From contig NZ_BMID01000001.1 in NCBI RefSeq assembly GCF_014641655.1, positions 1,292,427 through 1,356,426 on the forward strand: 64,000 nt of DNA, given 5' to 3'. The stretch is from Pseudoblastomonas marina (lineage in GTDB: Bacteria; Pseudomonadota; Alphaproteobacteria; Sphingomonadales; Sphingomonadaceae). The notes under the pieces are model-generated. The model made no database searches. It saw nothing but the letters and a program-made list of their open reading frames with translations, and was not told where the DNA came from. Numbering within the stretch: position 1 is the first letter of the stretch; every line of letters begins with the position of its first letter. Positions 18,489 to 26,592 of the stretch are shown one piece after another. The translations under genes and the position numbers were made by a program.

Positions 18489-18944
18489 CTAGCGCCTCGC
18501 GTAGGTGGCGGACCCGCCCCGGCCGTCGGCCAGGAGGTCCCGCGAGGCGGCGATGAGAGCCGCGTTGTCGCCCTGCGCCAGATCGGACGCGAGACGCTTC
18601 AATTGCTCGCAATCGAGGAACGGGTGCCCCTGCCCGTAGGTATTGGCCATCTGCACGCTCAGCCGATCGAGCTGGCGCTTGGCTCCGCGCTTGCCGTGGC
18701 GGCTCTCGAGCTCGCGTTGCATCGAGCGGCTCGCGGCGTTCAGCCGGTCGATATGGCGCGCGCTGAAATCGCGGTAGTCCTGCTGGAAATCGTCCACCGT
18801 CGTGCGACAGCGCAGTGACGTGACCATCAGCATGATGCCGAGTTCGCGCACCCGTTCGTGCGACGCATCCTGCGCCGTTGCAGGCATTGCCGACAGCAGT
18901 CCCGCTGCCGCCAGGCCCAAGCCCAGCCCTTTGATATATTTCAT
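18489..18944 (-). CDS. exported protein, function unknown
   Basis: The 151-aa protein starts [25 protein letters not shown], a clear Sec signal peptide. The mature part is helical and charged, with two cysteines (RCRTTVDDF and DCEQL) that could form a disulfide. A strong ribosome-binding site GGAGGGAATGAC precedes ATG 18944; the longer open frame to 19010 adds no recognisable sequence. It is monocistronic between ahcY and a divergent peroxiredoxin gene. I do not recognise the family. Confidence 0.7.
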   Translation of the reverse strand: MKYIKGLGLGLAAAGLLSAMPATAQDASHERVRELGIMLMVTSLRCRTTVDDFQQDYRDFSARHIDRLNAASRSMQRELESRHGKRGAKRQLDRLSVQMANTYGQGHPFLDCEQLKRLASDLAQGDNAALIAASRDLLADGRGGSATYARR

Positions 18945-19114
18945 GTCATTCCCTCCAAGCAGCCCCAAACTGCTGAACGGAGAGTCGACGTTCAAACTTT
19001 CGAAAACCATCCCAAGGGCGGTAAAGAGAAATTAACCATGGCGGGCCCGGGTCAGGACCCTATATCGCCTCCATACGTTCCCGGGTTCGCACCTCAATTT
19101 CAGGACATGACGAT

Positions 19115-19600
19115 ATGACGATTTCCGTTGGCGACAAGCTTCCCGACATCCAGCTGGTCAAGGCGACCCCCGATGGCCCGCAACCGGTCCAGAGCGGCGA
19201 CTACTTCGCCGGCAAGACCGTCGCGCTGTTCTCGGTCCCCGGGGCCTTCACCCCGACCTGCTCGGCGCGTCACCTGCCAGGCTATGTCGAGAAAGCCGAG
19301 GAACTGAAGGCAAAGGGCATCGACGAAATTGCCTGTACCGCGGTGAACGATGCGTTCGTCATGGGCGCATGGCAGCAGGCCGGCGACGCGTCGGCGGTGA
19401 CGATGCTGGCGGACGGCAATGGCGATTTCGCGCAGGCAACCGGGCTCAGTCAGGACAGTTCGGCCTTCGGCATGGGCAAGCGGGGCCAGCGCTATTCGAT
19501 GATCGTCGAGGACGGCGTGGTAAAGGAACTCAACGTCGAGGAGCCGGGCGATTTCAGCGTGTCGAGCGCCGATCACATGCTCGGCCAACTCCAGGGCTGA
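19115..19600 (+). CDS. peroxiredoxin, Prx5/AhpE-like (1-Cys or atypical 2-Cys)
   Basis: The 161-aa protein reduces hydrogen peroxide and alkyl hydroperoxides through a peroxidatic cysteine in VPGAFTPTCS (Cys49). The PGAFTPTCS loop, VNDAFVM and GQRYSMIVEDGVV segments identify the Prx5 subfamily. A further Cys (IACTAVND) could be resolving, or glutathione could reduce it; glutathione reductase is encoded at 43.2 kb. RBS AGGAC precedes the ATG. The next gene follows after 11 bases. Confidence 0.93.
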   Translation: MTISVGDKLPDIQLVKATPDGPQPVQSGDYFAGKTVALFSVPGAFTPTCSARHLPGYVEKAEELKAKGIDEIACTAVNDAFVMGAWQQAGDASAVTMLADGNGDFAQATGLSQDSSAFGMGKRGQRYSMIVEDGVVKELNVEEPGDFSVSSADHMLGQLQG

Positions 19601-19611
19601 TCCCTACCGGA

Positions 19612-19968
19612 ATGGATTGGGGCTATCTCGCGATCAAGGCGCTCGTATCGGGCGTCCTGATCGCGCTGGCCTCCGAAATCGCGCGTCGCAACCCGGGCGT
19701 CGGCGGGCTGATCGCCTCGCTGCCGCTGGTCAGCACGCTCGCGCTCGTCTGGCTGTGGCGCGATACCGGCGACAAGGGACAGGTCGCCGACCTCGCGATT
19801 GCCAGTACGCTATACGTAATCGGGTCGCTGCCGGCCTTCCTCGCGATTGCGCTGATGTTGCGCAACGGGGTAGCCTTCATCCCGACGCTGCTGGCCGGAA
19901 TTGCGGTCGGCTTCGCCGGCTACTGGTCGATCGGGCGTATCGGCGGCGCGTTGGGTTGGCCGGTCTAG
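19612..19968 (+). CDS. DUF3147-family membrane protein
   Basis: A 118-aa integral membrane protein with four hydrophobic segments (about residues 5-22, 34-49, 60-82 and 88-112). The pattern LASEIARRNPGVGGLIASLPLVSTLALVWLWRD is recognisable as the DUF3147 family, whose function is unknown. ATG 19612 lies 11 bases after the peroxiredoxin stop, suggesting co-transcription. Its stop codon overlaps the stop of convergent folE by two bases. Confidence 0.75.
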   Translation: MDWGYLAIKALVSGVLIALASEIARRNPGVGGLIASLPLVSTLALVWLWRDTGDKGQVADLAIASTLYVIGSLPAFLAIALMLRNGVAFIPTLLAGIAVGFAGYWSIGRIGGALGWPV

Positions 19969-20576
19969 CCGTACCCCATCAATCGCAGCACTTCCTCGCG
20001 GCTGCGCGGATCGTCGAGGAAGGTGCCCATCATCCGGCTGGTGACCATGCCCACGCCCGGGGTGCGAACGCCGCGCGCGGTCATGCAGCTGTGCTGCGCG
20101 TCGATCACCACCGCCACCCCCTGCGGCTGGAGGTTCTCCCAGATACAATCGGCGACTTCCGCCGTAAGCCTTTCCTGCACCTGCAGGCGCCGCGCGAAGC
20201 CGTGGAGCACGCGGGCAAGCTTGGAAATGCCGACGACCCGATCATTGGGCAGGTAGGCAATCGCCGCCTTGCCGATGATCGGTGCCATGTGGTGCTCGCA
20301 ATGCGACTGGAACGGAATGTCCTTCAGTAGGACGATCTCGTTGTAACCGCCGACTTCCTCGAACACCCGGCTCAGGTGGACGGCCGGGTCCTCGGTATAG
20401 CCGATGCAGTATTCCTTCCACGCGCGAGCGACGCGCGCGGGCGTATCGAGCAGGCCCTCGCGGGTCGGATCGTCGCCGGTCCATTCGATCAGCGTACGGA
20501 TGGCGTCCTGCACGTGATCCGGCACCGGCGGCTTGCCGCGGGGGTCGTCCTCATCGGGGCCGACGATACTGCTCAT
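19965..20576 (-). CDS. folE: GTP cyclohydrolase I
   Basis: FolE converts GTP to 7,8-dihydroneopterin triphosphate, the first step to folate. The 203-aa protein has the zinc and active-site motif SHCEHHMAPIIGKAAIAYLP, the LQVQERLT stretch, and the QHSCMTARGVRTPG signature with the second zinc cysteine. ATG 20576 (MSSIVGPDEDD) is five bases after the phospholipase stop, so it is the third gene of the hemerythrin-PLD-folE operon. Confidence 0.96.
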   Translation of the reverse strand: MSSIVGPDEDDPRGKPPVPDHVQDAIRTLIEWTGDDPTREGLLDTPARVARAWKEYCIGYTEDPAVHLSRVFEEVGGYNEIVLLKDIPFQSHCEHHMAPIIGKAAIAYLPNDRVVGISKLARVLHGFARRLQVQERLTAEVADCIWENLQPQGVAVVIDAQHSCMTARGVRTPGVGMVTSRMMGTFLDDPRSREEVLRLMGYG

Positions 20577-20581
20577 GCGAA

Positions 20582-22105
20582 TTATCCTCTGATCTTGAAC
20601 CATGCACGCGCGAGCGGGGACGCATCGCGGAAAAGCCCGCCTTTGGCAAACGGTTCGAACATGTCGTCCGGCCGTTCGGGATCGAGCAGTTCTGAACCGG
20701 CCAGCGTCTCCTCGATCTCGCCCTTTTCGGGCGGCTCGTAGGACCGCAGCTGGCGCGACGCACGCGTGCCGTAATCGGCGATGAAGGCCTTCATCGATCC
20801 GGTGCGCGCGAGTTGCTCGAGCGCCGCGGCTTCGGTCATACCGGTATGCTCGGCCAGCAGCGAGACCCGCACGTCGCGAATTTCATCGCCGAGATGCGCA
20901 TTGGCAGGACGGGTCTTGTCGATGAAAAGGTCGGTCTCGCTGTCGAGGCCCATCGAGCGATTGTTGAGGTTGGCCGAACCGATCCGCAGGATCTCGTCGT
21001 CGAAAATCGCAATCTTGGCATGGACGTAGATCGGCGTTTCGCCGGTATAAGGGACGTAGATCCCGAACCGGTCCTTGTCATCGATCTCTCGCAGCGAATG
21101 GACGAGGCAATCACGCGCGTGGTCCATCGCCTGCGCTTCAAGCCAGCCTTCGGCGGTGGTTGGGTGGACGATGACGATTTCGGGCGGATCGTCCTCCTTC
21201 AGGCGCTCGGCGATCGCATCGGTGATCTTGCGTGAAGTCAGGTATTGGTTCTCGAAATAGATCAACTTCTTTGCCCCCGCGATCTGGCGGAGCATGAGTG
21301 TTTCGATCTCGCAGATCTGGCTCAATTCCTCGTATTCGGCACGCGTCCGCGCGATGCCGATCTCGACGTCCTCGAACTGCGCGTCGAGATCGTCGGGCCA
21401 GGGCGATTCTTCGCTCTCGACCGGTTCGAGTTCATCGCCACCCGCGTTCCGCCACCGCTGGCGGCCAAGCTCTCCGAGGCACCTGGCGATATCGCCCTCG
21501 AGCATCATCGTCGCATCGTGCCACGGGCAGTAGGAGGTCCCGCGCGGCGTGGTGCGATCTTCGTCGTCCTCGCGATGGTCGCGCGTGTCCCAGCGCTCAC
21601 TAGTCATGTCGATCCCGCCGCACACGGCGACGCGATCGTCGAGGATCGCGATCTTCTGATGATGCGAGCACCCGATCGGGTGGCGGGTATCGAACTTGAA
21701 GTCGATCGCGCGCTTGGGCCACATTCGCATCACGTCCCACAGCATGCCGGGTCGCGCGAGAAACTGGACCCACCCGACACTCCATTTGAGGATCAGCAAT
21801 TCGAGCCCGTCGCGATGGCGCGCGAGCCACAGCAGGAAACTACCGAGGCGCCGGGGGAAGCCCGCATCCTTGAAGCGCTCGTACCAACGGCGACCGGCGG
21901 CGAGGTGGATCCTCGTGTCGAAATCCCATCCCACCAGCAGGATTCGCTTCTGCGCCTTCAGCATCGCCTGCTGCATCCGCGCGAAATAATCCTCCGCATC
22001 CACGATCATGGTCGCGCGCGAGGCCTTGGCATAGCGCCAGACCCCGGGCTCGACCGACCGGTCGAAAGCCTCCTCGCCATCGGGTTTCGAGCCCTCCCCG
22101 GTCAT
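20582..22105 (-). CDS. phospholipase D-like phosphodiesterase / cardiolipin synthase-like protein
   Basis: The 507-aa protein has two complete HKD motifs: HHQKIAILDD (about residue 148) and HAKIAIFDDEILRIGSANLNNRS (about 365-387), so both halves of the pseudo-dimer active site are present. There is no signal peptide or transmembrane segment, unlike classical cardiolipin synthases. The family cleaves or exchanges phosphodiester bonds of phospholipids. The C-terminal 60 residues are acidic and of unknown role. Four bases separate it from the hemerythrin gene. Substrate is not evident. Confidence 0.85.
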   Translation of the reverse strand: MTGEGSKPDGEEAFDRSVEPGVWRYAKASRATMIVDAEDYFARMQQAMLKAQKRILLVGWDFDTRIHLAAGRRWYERFKDAGFPRRLGSFLLWLARHRDGLELLILKWSVGWVQFLARPGMLWDVMRMWPKRAIDFKFDTRHPIGCSHHQKIAILDDRVAVCGGIDMTSERWDTRDHREDDEDRTTPRGTSYCPWHDATMMLEGDIARCLGELGRQRWRNAGGDELEPVESEESPWPDDLDAQFEDVEIGIARTRAEYEELSQICEIETLMLRQIAGAKKLIYFENQYLTSRKITDAIAERLKEDDPPEIVIVHPTTAEGWLEAQAMDHARDCLVHSLREIDDKDRFGIYVPYTGETPIYVHAKIAIFDDEILRIGSANLNNRSMGLDSETDLFIDKTRPANAHLGDEIRDVRVSLLAEHTGMTEAAALEQLARTGSMKAFIADYGTRASRQLRSYEPPEKGEIEETLAGSELLDPERPDDMFEPFAKGGLFRDASPLARAWFKIRG

Positions 22106-22109
22106 CAGC

Positions 22110-22598
22110 CTATTCCTTGGCGTCTTCCTTCTTCTCTGGAGTAACCTCGGCCTCGGACTTCTCTTCGCGCTTGCGCCGTTCGAACACCTTTTCCATGTGC
22201 TCGACGTCCTCTTCGGTCAGGTGCTCCGCGAAGTCGGGAAAGTGGTCCTCTTCTTCCTCGTCGATGTGGTGGCGGTAGTCGTGGTCGAGCTGCTTGAACT
22301 TGGTCAGCCACGCGCTCGAACTCATGTCGGTCGCGGCAAGGTCGTTGAGCGCTTCCTCGATCTCGTGATGCTCGGCGACCGAATGACGCGTTTCGTCGGT
22401 GGTCGGGGGCTTGCGCAGCATGGTCGAATAGAGCGCCTGCTCCTCTGCTGCGGCATGGCCCTTCACCTCCTTGGTGAACTCTTCGAGCAGGCTCTTGCGT
22501 TCGTCACTGTCGCCGTGGGTTTCGCCCAGCTTGTCGAGCAACTCCCGATGGCGCTCGTGGTCTTGCTTGAGGCGGGCGAAAATATCTTGCGTGGCCAT
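22110..22598 (-). CDS. hemerythrin HHE domain protein
   Basis: A 162-aa four-helix protein with the metal-ligand pattern HERHRELL, GHAAAEEQALY, EHHEIEEAL and HHIDEEEEDHFP, matching the HHE cation-binding domain that holds a di-iron centre. Such proteins bind or sense O2, NO or peroxide, or buffer iron. The C-terminal 40 residues are a very charged Lys/Glu tail. ATG 22598 follows GGGAGC; the open frame extends ten codons further without an RBS. It leads the operon with the PLD gene and folE. Confidence 0.85.
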   Translation of the reverse strand: MATQDIFARLKQDHERHRELLDKLGETHGDSDERKSLLEEFTKEVKGHAAAEEQALYSTMLRKPPTTDETRHSVAEHHEIEEALNDLAATDMSSSAWLTKFKQLDHDYRHHIDEEEEDHFPDFAEHLTEEDVEHMEKVFERRKREEKSEAEVTPEKKEDAKE

Positions 22599-22766
22599 AT
22601 CGGCTCCCTTTGCAAACAATCTTGCCAACAGAACAGGGAATCAGGCCAAGCGGTTCCGCAACAATTGGATTCGGTGGGAGCGTGGATCGGTGCGACCGAT
22701 CACCGGCGATGAATCACAAGATATCCGCGGGGCATCAATTTGCCTTCCAGGGGCCCAGAACCACAG

Positions 22767-22798
22767 AAGGCCACCCTCCCGTCGGAGGATGGCCTTTT
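22767..22798 (-). terminator. hairpin terminator after tRNA-Arg
   Basis: AAGGCCACCCTCC pairs with GGAGGATGGCCTT (22767-22779 with 22784-22796) around a 4-base loop, with one position that is a G-U pair only in the minus-strand RNA. That favours minus-strand use, immediately after the tRNA 3' end. The U-run on the minus strand is poor, while plus has four Ts. Confidence 0.55.
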
Positions 22799-22799
22799 G

Positions 22800-22876
22800 T
22801 GGCGCGCCCGGAAGGATTCGAACCTCCGGCCACCTGATTCGTAGTCAGGTACTCTATCCAGCTGAGCTACGGGCGC
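22800..22876 (-). tRNA. tRNA-Arg (anticodon ACG)
   Basis: On the minus strand the acceptor arm GCGCCCG (22876-22870) pairs with CGGGCGC (22810-22804), a discriminator G follows, and CCA is encoded (22802-22800). The anticodon arm CCTGA-CTACGAA-TCAGG gives ACG, whose A34 is normally deaminated to inosine to read CGU, CGC and CGA. The T-loop is TTCGAAT. Confidence 0.95.
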
Positions 22877-22890
22877 GCATTGGAGGGGGC

Positions 22891-22919
22891 CTAATAGGGG
22901 CGGGTTCCCGGCATTGCAA
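22891..22919 (-). promoter_or_regulatory. promoter of tRNA-Arg
   Basis: Minus-strand TTGCAA (22914-22919), a 17-base spacer and TATTAG (22891-22896) lie 15 bases before the tRNA 5' end. Same -35 hexamer and spacing as the tRNA-Asn promoter. Confidence 0.6.
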
Positions 22920-22924
22920 GCGGC

Positions 22925-23362
22925 TTATCCGCCCTTTTTGAGCCACGCCGCCAAAGGCACGTCGAGCGGCGGCATCGAGAGGGAATCGAGTGCGTCGCGA
23001 GCGATCCAGCGCACCGCCTGTCCATCGCAAGGCACGATTTCGCCGCGCCAGCGGCGGCAAGTGTAAAGAAGTACGACATAGGGCGAACGGTGTTCGATTC
23101 GCTGGTCCGGATCGCTGGCAAAGGCGCCCACCATGCAGTCGACCGGGTCGACCTCGATCGACAACTCCTCTGCCAGTTCGCGAACCAGTGCCCCCTCGGG
23201 CGTTTCGCCCATTTCCACCTTTCCGCCGGGAAATTCCCACAAGCCGGCATGCCGATGTCCGGGCGGGCATTGCTGGACGAGAATTTCGCTGTTTCGGGAA
23301 ATAAGAGCGGCAGCCGATACTATCGTTAATGTCGGATTACTTTGCAAAAATGGTCCCGCCAT
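22925..23362 (-). CDS. mutT: MutT-type Nudix hydrolase
   Basis: The 145-aa protein carries a full Nudix box, GGKVEMGETPEGALVREL followed by AEEL (about residues 46-68), which binds Mg2+ for pyrophosphohydrolysis. The preceding HAGLWEFPGGK matches the MutT/8-oxo-dGTP diphosphatase branch that sanitises oxidised nucleotides. It is single-domain, without the thiamine-phosphate-synthase fusion of some homologues. ATG at 23362; no good ribosome-binding site is visible. Confidence 0.88.
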   Translation of the reverse strand: MAGPFLQSNPTLTIVSAAALISRNSEILVQQCPPGHRHAGLWEFPGGKVEMGETPEGALVRELAEELSIEVDPVDCMVGAFASDPDQRIEHRSPYVVLLYTCRRWRGEIVPCDGQAVRWIARDALDSLSMPPLDVPLAAWLKKGG

Positions 23363-23421
23363 AAAGAATTCGTTAGCCCTTATCGGTCAATACACCAGAA
23401 GCCGTGACCAACAGGGATGAC

Positions 23422-23622
23422 ATGATGACCGGAAAGCAATTTCTCCAGGCCATGCTGCGCGACCAGCGCGGCGCGACCTCGGTCGAATACGGACTCATCA
23501 TCGCCATGATCTTCCTCGGCCTGGTGGGCGTCGCAACCGGCCTCGCGGACGAGAATTCGCAGATGTGGAACACCGTGTCGAACGATATCTCGACCGCCAC
23601 CGCGCAGGCGAACTCGGTTTAG
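23422..23622 (+). CDS. Flp/Fap-type pilin (66 aa)
   Basis: A Flp pilin precursor with the prepilin-peptidase site in DQRGATSVEYGLI: cleavage after Gly with the obligatory Glu-Tyr at +5/+6, followed by one hydrophobic helix (LIIAMIFLGLVGVATGLA). Mature Flp subunits polymerise into adhesive tight-adherence pili. I start at ATG 23422, six bases after AGGGA; an upstream GTG at 23404 is in frame. No tad/cpa assembly genes are in the window. Confidence 0.88.
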   Translation: MMTGKQFLQAMLRDQRGATSVEYGLIIAMIFLGLVGVATGLADENSQMWNTVSNDISTATAQANSV

Positions 23623-23717
23623 GAAATTATCAACTAATCGGGGCTACCCCCGAAATTACTCAACACGCGGCATTTTGGGTGAGCCGGGTAGAGTGACTGC
23701 AAACCAGGAGACTTAGG

Positions 23718-23888
23718 ATGAAATTCTTCAACAAGCTGATCAAAGACGAAGCCGGCGCCACCGCCATCGAATACGGCCTGATCGCCGCGCTGATCGCGGT
23801 TGCCGCCGTGACCGCGATGCAGGGCCTCGGCACTCAGCTGCAGACGACCTTCAACACCGCCTCGACCAAGATGGCGAGCTCGGTCTAA
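23718..23888 (+). CDS. Flp/Fap-type pilin (56 aa)
   Basis: A second, shorter Flp pilin, 56 aa, starting MKFFNKLIKDEAG and cut in DEAGATAIEYGLI. The remaining mature peptide is about 42 residues, mostly one hydrophobic helix. AGGAG lies 11 bases before the ATG. It is 95 bases downstream of the first pilin and differs clearly in sequence, so this is an old duplication. It resembles the usual alphaproteobacterial Flp more closely than its neighbour does. An intrinsic terminator follows. Confidence 0.9.
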   Translation: MKFFNKLIKDEAGATAIEYGLIAALIAVAAVTAMQGLGTQLQTTFNTASTKMASSV

Positions 23889-23912
23889 GCCAAGCGCTTA
23901 GCGAAATCGAAG

Positions 23913-23942
23913 AGGGCGGCGAGGCAACTCGCCGCCCTTTTT
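23913..23942 (+). terminator. intrinsic terminator after the pilin genes
   Basis: AGGGCGGCGAG (23913-23923), loop GCAA, and CTCGCCGCCCT (23928-23938), an 11-bp perfect stem, followed by five Ts. It ends the pilin transcript 25 bases after the second pilin stop. Confidence 0.88.
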
Positions 23943-23966
23943 CGTATGCGCGATCGGCGCCAGGCG

Positions 23967-25460
23967 TCAGTAGGTGACGAGCTTGACCTTGTCCCCGGCG
24001 CGCAGGTTCGCGTTCGCCTCGAGGTCGTTGAGCACGAGGAAGCGTTCGAGCTGGTAGTTCGAATAGCTCATGCGGCTCGCGATCGAGCGTACGGTATCCC
24101 CCGAACGCACGGTGTAGATATCGACCTTGCGCGGGCGGACATTGGCCGCTTCCGAATCGCTGATCCGCCGCATCGATTCGTACATCGAGTTGAACACGCC
24201 GGCATTGCCCGCCTGGGTCACCGTGAGGAAGTGGAACGCCTGTCCGTTCGAGAATTCGTAAGCGAATACCGTTGCGTCGACCTGGCCGTTGCCGGTGTTG
24301 ACCCGCGCGACGCCATAGGCGGCGGGAATACCGTTGACCGTCGTGCGCTGGACGCTCGAGGGCTGGATCTGCTGCTGGTCCGAGAGACCGGCAAAGACGC
24401 TGCGGACATAGCGGTCGAGATCGCCGTTATAGGGAGCCATCGTGAACTGCCCCTGCCCCGACTGTCCGCCGATCGACACCGCACGGGTGCCGTTGACGAG
24501 ATAGAAACCCTGCGGCGCGCGGAAGGCGAGCTTGAGGTCGGGATGGATGAAGGTCCCGTTCTCGACGATCCCCTGCCTAGGGTCGTCGCCGTAGAGCATG
24601 CCGTCGATATTGGTCAGGAACTGGTCTCGCGCGGTGATTCCGCCGACATCGTATTTCTGCGCTTCGGCGAGCGCTTCCTGCACGCGCGAGGCGGGATCGG
24701 GGTGGGTCGACGCCCATTCGGGCACGCGCGTCTCGCCGCGGCCCATCATCCGCGCATCGAGCGCGTTCTGCGCCGCGAGGCTCGACAGAACCGTCGCCAT
24801 CGCGCGTTCGTCGTAGCCCGCGCGGTTGAGATAGAGCGCGCCGAGCTTGTCGGCCTCGAGTTCCTGCCCGCGCGAATAGCTGAGCGTCAGCAGCTGCGAG
24901 CCCTGGAGCAAGCCGCGGGCGAGCGTGTCGCCGAGGCCCGAACCGCCGAGGAATACGCTCGACAGGATCGCGCCGACGGTGCCGAGAATGCTGTTGCGCT
25001 GGGCTTCGGCCTGGCGGCGTTCGGCATGGCGTGCGGCGACGTGGCCGACTTCGTGCCCGAGCACGCCGGCGAGTTCGGCTTCGTTATCCATCAGCGCGAC
25101 CAGCTGACGAGTGGTGTAGACGTAACCGCCGGGGATCGCGAAAGCGTTGTTGATCGAGGAATTGAGCAGCGTGACCGTATAGGCGTCGCGGCCGTTGGCG
25201 AGACCGGACTGCGCGGCGATGTTCTTGCCCACGCGTTCGACATAGGCACCGCCCGGGCCGGTATATTCGCCACCGAATTCGGCCAGCAGCTTGGGATGGT
25301 ATTCGGCACCCTGCGCGCGATCTTCGGCGCTGATCGGTTCGGGCACCTGGTTGATGTCGTAATCACCCCCGCCGCCGAGCAGGCCGGCGCCGGCGGCGCA
25401 GCCGCTCAGCAGGAGGCAGGTGATGGCGGCGGTGGTGGTCTTCAAAGCGGTTTTCGGCAT
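23967..25460 (-). CDS. M48-family zinc metalloprotease lipoprotein with C-terminal LysM-like domain
   Basis: The 497-aa protein has a lipoprotein signal peptide with lipobox LLSGC (Cys near 19), the zinc-protease motif HEVGH (about residue 125) with the downstream Glu in QELEADKLGALYL, and a C-terminal LysM-like module (YTVRSGDTVRSIASRM...LRAGDKVKLV). This layout resembles BepA/YfgC-type periplasmic proteases that degrade or assist misassembled outer-membrane proteins; the LysM part could hold it on peptidoglycan. ATG 25460 is preceded by GAGGAG. The longer open frame to 25673 would run into accA and lacks the signal peptide at its start. Confidence 0.88.
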   Translation of the reverse strand: MPKTALKTTTAAITCLLLSGCAAGAGLLGGGGDYDINQVPEPISAEDRAQGAEYHPKLLAEFGGEYTGPGGAYVERVGKNIAAQSGLANGRDAYTVTLLNSSINNAFAIPGGYVYTTRQLVALMDNEAELAGVLGHEVGHVAARHAERRQAEAQRNSILGTVGAILSSVFLGGSGLGDTLARGLLQGSQLLTLSYSRGQELEADKLGALYLNRAGYDERAMATVLSSLAAQNALDARMMGRGETRVPEWASTHPDPASRVQEALAEAQKYDVGGITARDQFLTNIDGMLYGDDPRQGIVENGTFIHPDLKLAFRAPQGFYLVNGTRAVSIGGQSGQGQFTMAPYNGDLDRYVRSVFAGLSDQQQIQPSSVQRTTVNGIPAAYGVARVNTGNGQVDATVFAYEFSNGQAFHFLTVTQAGNAGVFNSMYESMRRISDSEAANVRPRKVDIYTVRSGDTVRSIASRMSYSNYQLERFLVLNDLEANANLRAGDKVKLVTY

Positions 25461-25605
25461 CTTCGCATCTCCTCTGACGCGCCCCGCCTTCTGGTGGACG
25501 GTGCACTCAAGGCCCGCGGTCGATGTGCGGGCGATTATGTCAGGGGAAATCCGTTGTCCGTGCCTAAAGTTCCCGAGCGAACCGCTTTTCTGGCCGCAAG
25601 GGCGG

Positions 25606-26550
25606 TCAGCCCTCGCCCATCCGCAGAAAGCGTTCCTCGCGCATCGCGCGAAGGCGGGTCGAGTCCAACTCACCCAGCGTTTCGAGTTCTTCCTCGAGCG
25701 CCTTGCCGAGCGAAGCGCAGGCTTTTTCCGGTGCCCGATGCGCGCCGCCGACGGGTTCGGCGACGATCCGGTCGATGACGCCGATCTTGAGCAGGTCCTG
25801 CGCAGTCATCTTCATCGCTTCGGCGGCATCGGGGGCATTTTCCGCGGTGCGCCAGAGGATCGACGCGCAACCTTCGGGGCTGATAACCGAATAGACCGCG
25901 TGTTCGAACATCAGCACGCGTTCGGCGCTCGCCAGCGCGACGGCGCCGCCCGATCCGCCCTCGCCGACGATCGCCGAAACCATCGGCACCGGCAGCGCGA
26001 GGCAGGCCTCGGTCGACCGGGCGATCGCCTCGGCCTGGCCACGCTCTTCCGCTTCGATTCCCGGGAACGCGCCCGAGGTATCGACCAGCGTGACGACCGG
26101 CAGGCCGAACCGCCCGGCGAGGTCCATCAGGCGGATCGCCTTGCGGTAGCCTTCGGGTTTGCCCATGCCGAAATTGTGCCGGAGCCGGGATTCGGTGTCG
26201 TGCCCCTTCTCGTGGCCGATCAGCACGACCCGGCGCTCGCCGAGCTTCGCCAGCCCGCCGATGATCGCCTCGTCCTCGGCGAAGTAGCGATCGCCGCCGA
26301 GCGGGACGAAATCGTCGAAGATGTTGGCGACGTAATCGCGGAAGTGCGGGCGGCCCGGATGACGGGCGACCTGGGTCTTCTGCCACGGGCTGAGCCGCGC
26401 ATAGGTCCCGCCGAGCAAGGTCGCGCGCTTCTCGCGCAGTTTTTCGATCTCGCCCGAAAGGTCGACGTCCTCGCCGGACGCGCTTTCAAGTTCGGTGATG
26501 CGCGAATCGATCTCCGCGATCGGTTTCTCGAATTCGAGATAGGATGCCAT
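25606..26550 (-). CDS. accA: acetyl-CoA carboxylase carboxyltransferase subunit alpha
   Basis: AccA with AccD transfers CO2 from carboxybiotin to acetyl-CoA, making malonyl-CoA for fatty-acid synthesis. The 314-aa protein shows the typical helical N-terminus (MASYLEFEKPIAEIDSRI), the LIGHEKGHDT region, FPGIEAEERGQAEAIA, and the oxyanion-forming GEGGSGGA motif. Length is standard. It lies 42 bases downstream of xerD on the same strand. Confidence 0.96.
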   Translation of the reverse strand: MASYLEFEKPIAEIDSRITELESASGEDVDLSGEIEKLREKRATLLGGTYARLSPWQKTQVARHPGRPHFRDYVANIFDDFVPLGGDRYFAEDEAIIGGLAKLGERRVVLIGHEKGHDTESRLRHNFGMGKPEGYRKAIRLMDLAGRFGLPVVTLVDTSGAFPGIEAEERGQAEAIARSTEACLALPVPMVSAIVGEGGSGGAVALASAERVLMFEHAVYSVISPEGCASILWRTAENAPDAAEAMKMTAQDLLKIGVIDRIVAEPVGGAHRAPEKACASLGKALEEELETLGELDSTRLRAMREERFLRMGEG

Positions 26551-26592
26551 GCGGACCCGCTACCGCCCCCGCCCGCGCGCGGCAAGGGCCAG

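Noticed and set aside
18334-18490. SAH riboswitch upstream of ahcY
   Set aside because: A strong hairpin is present, but I could not find the conserved core and pseudoknot segments; a palindromic protein operator explains the region better. A covariance-model scan would decide.
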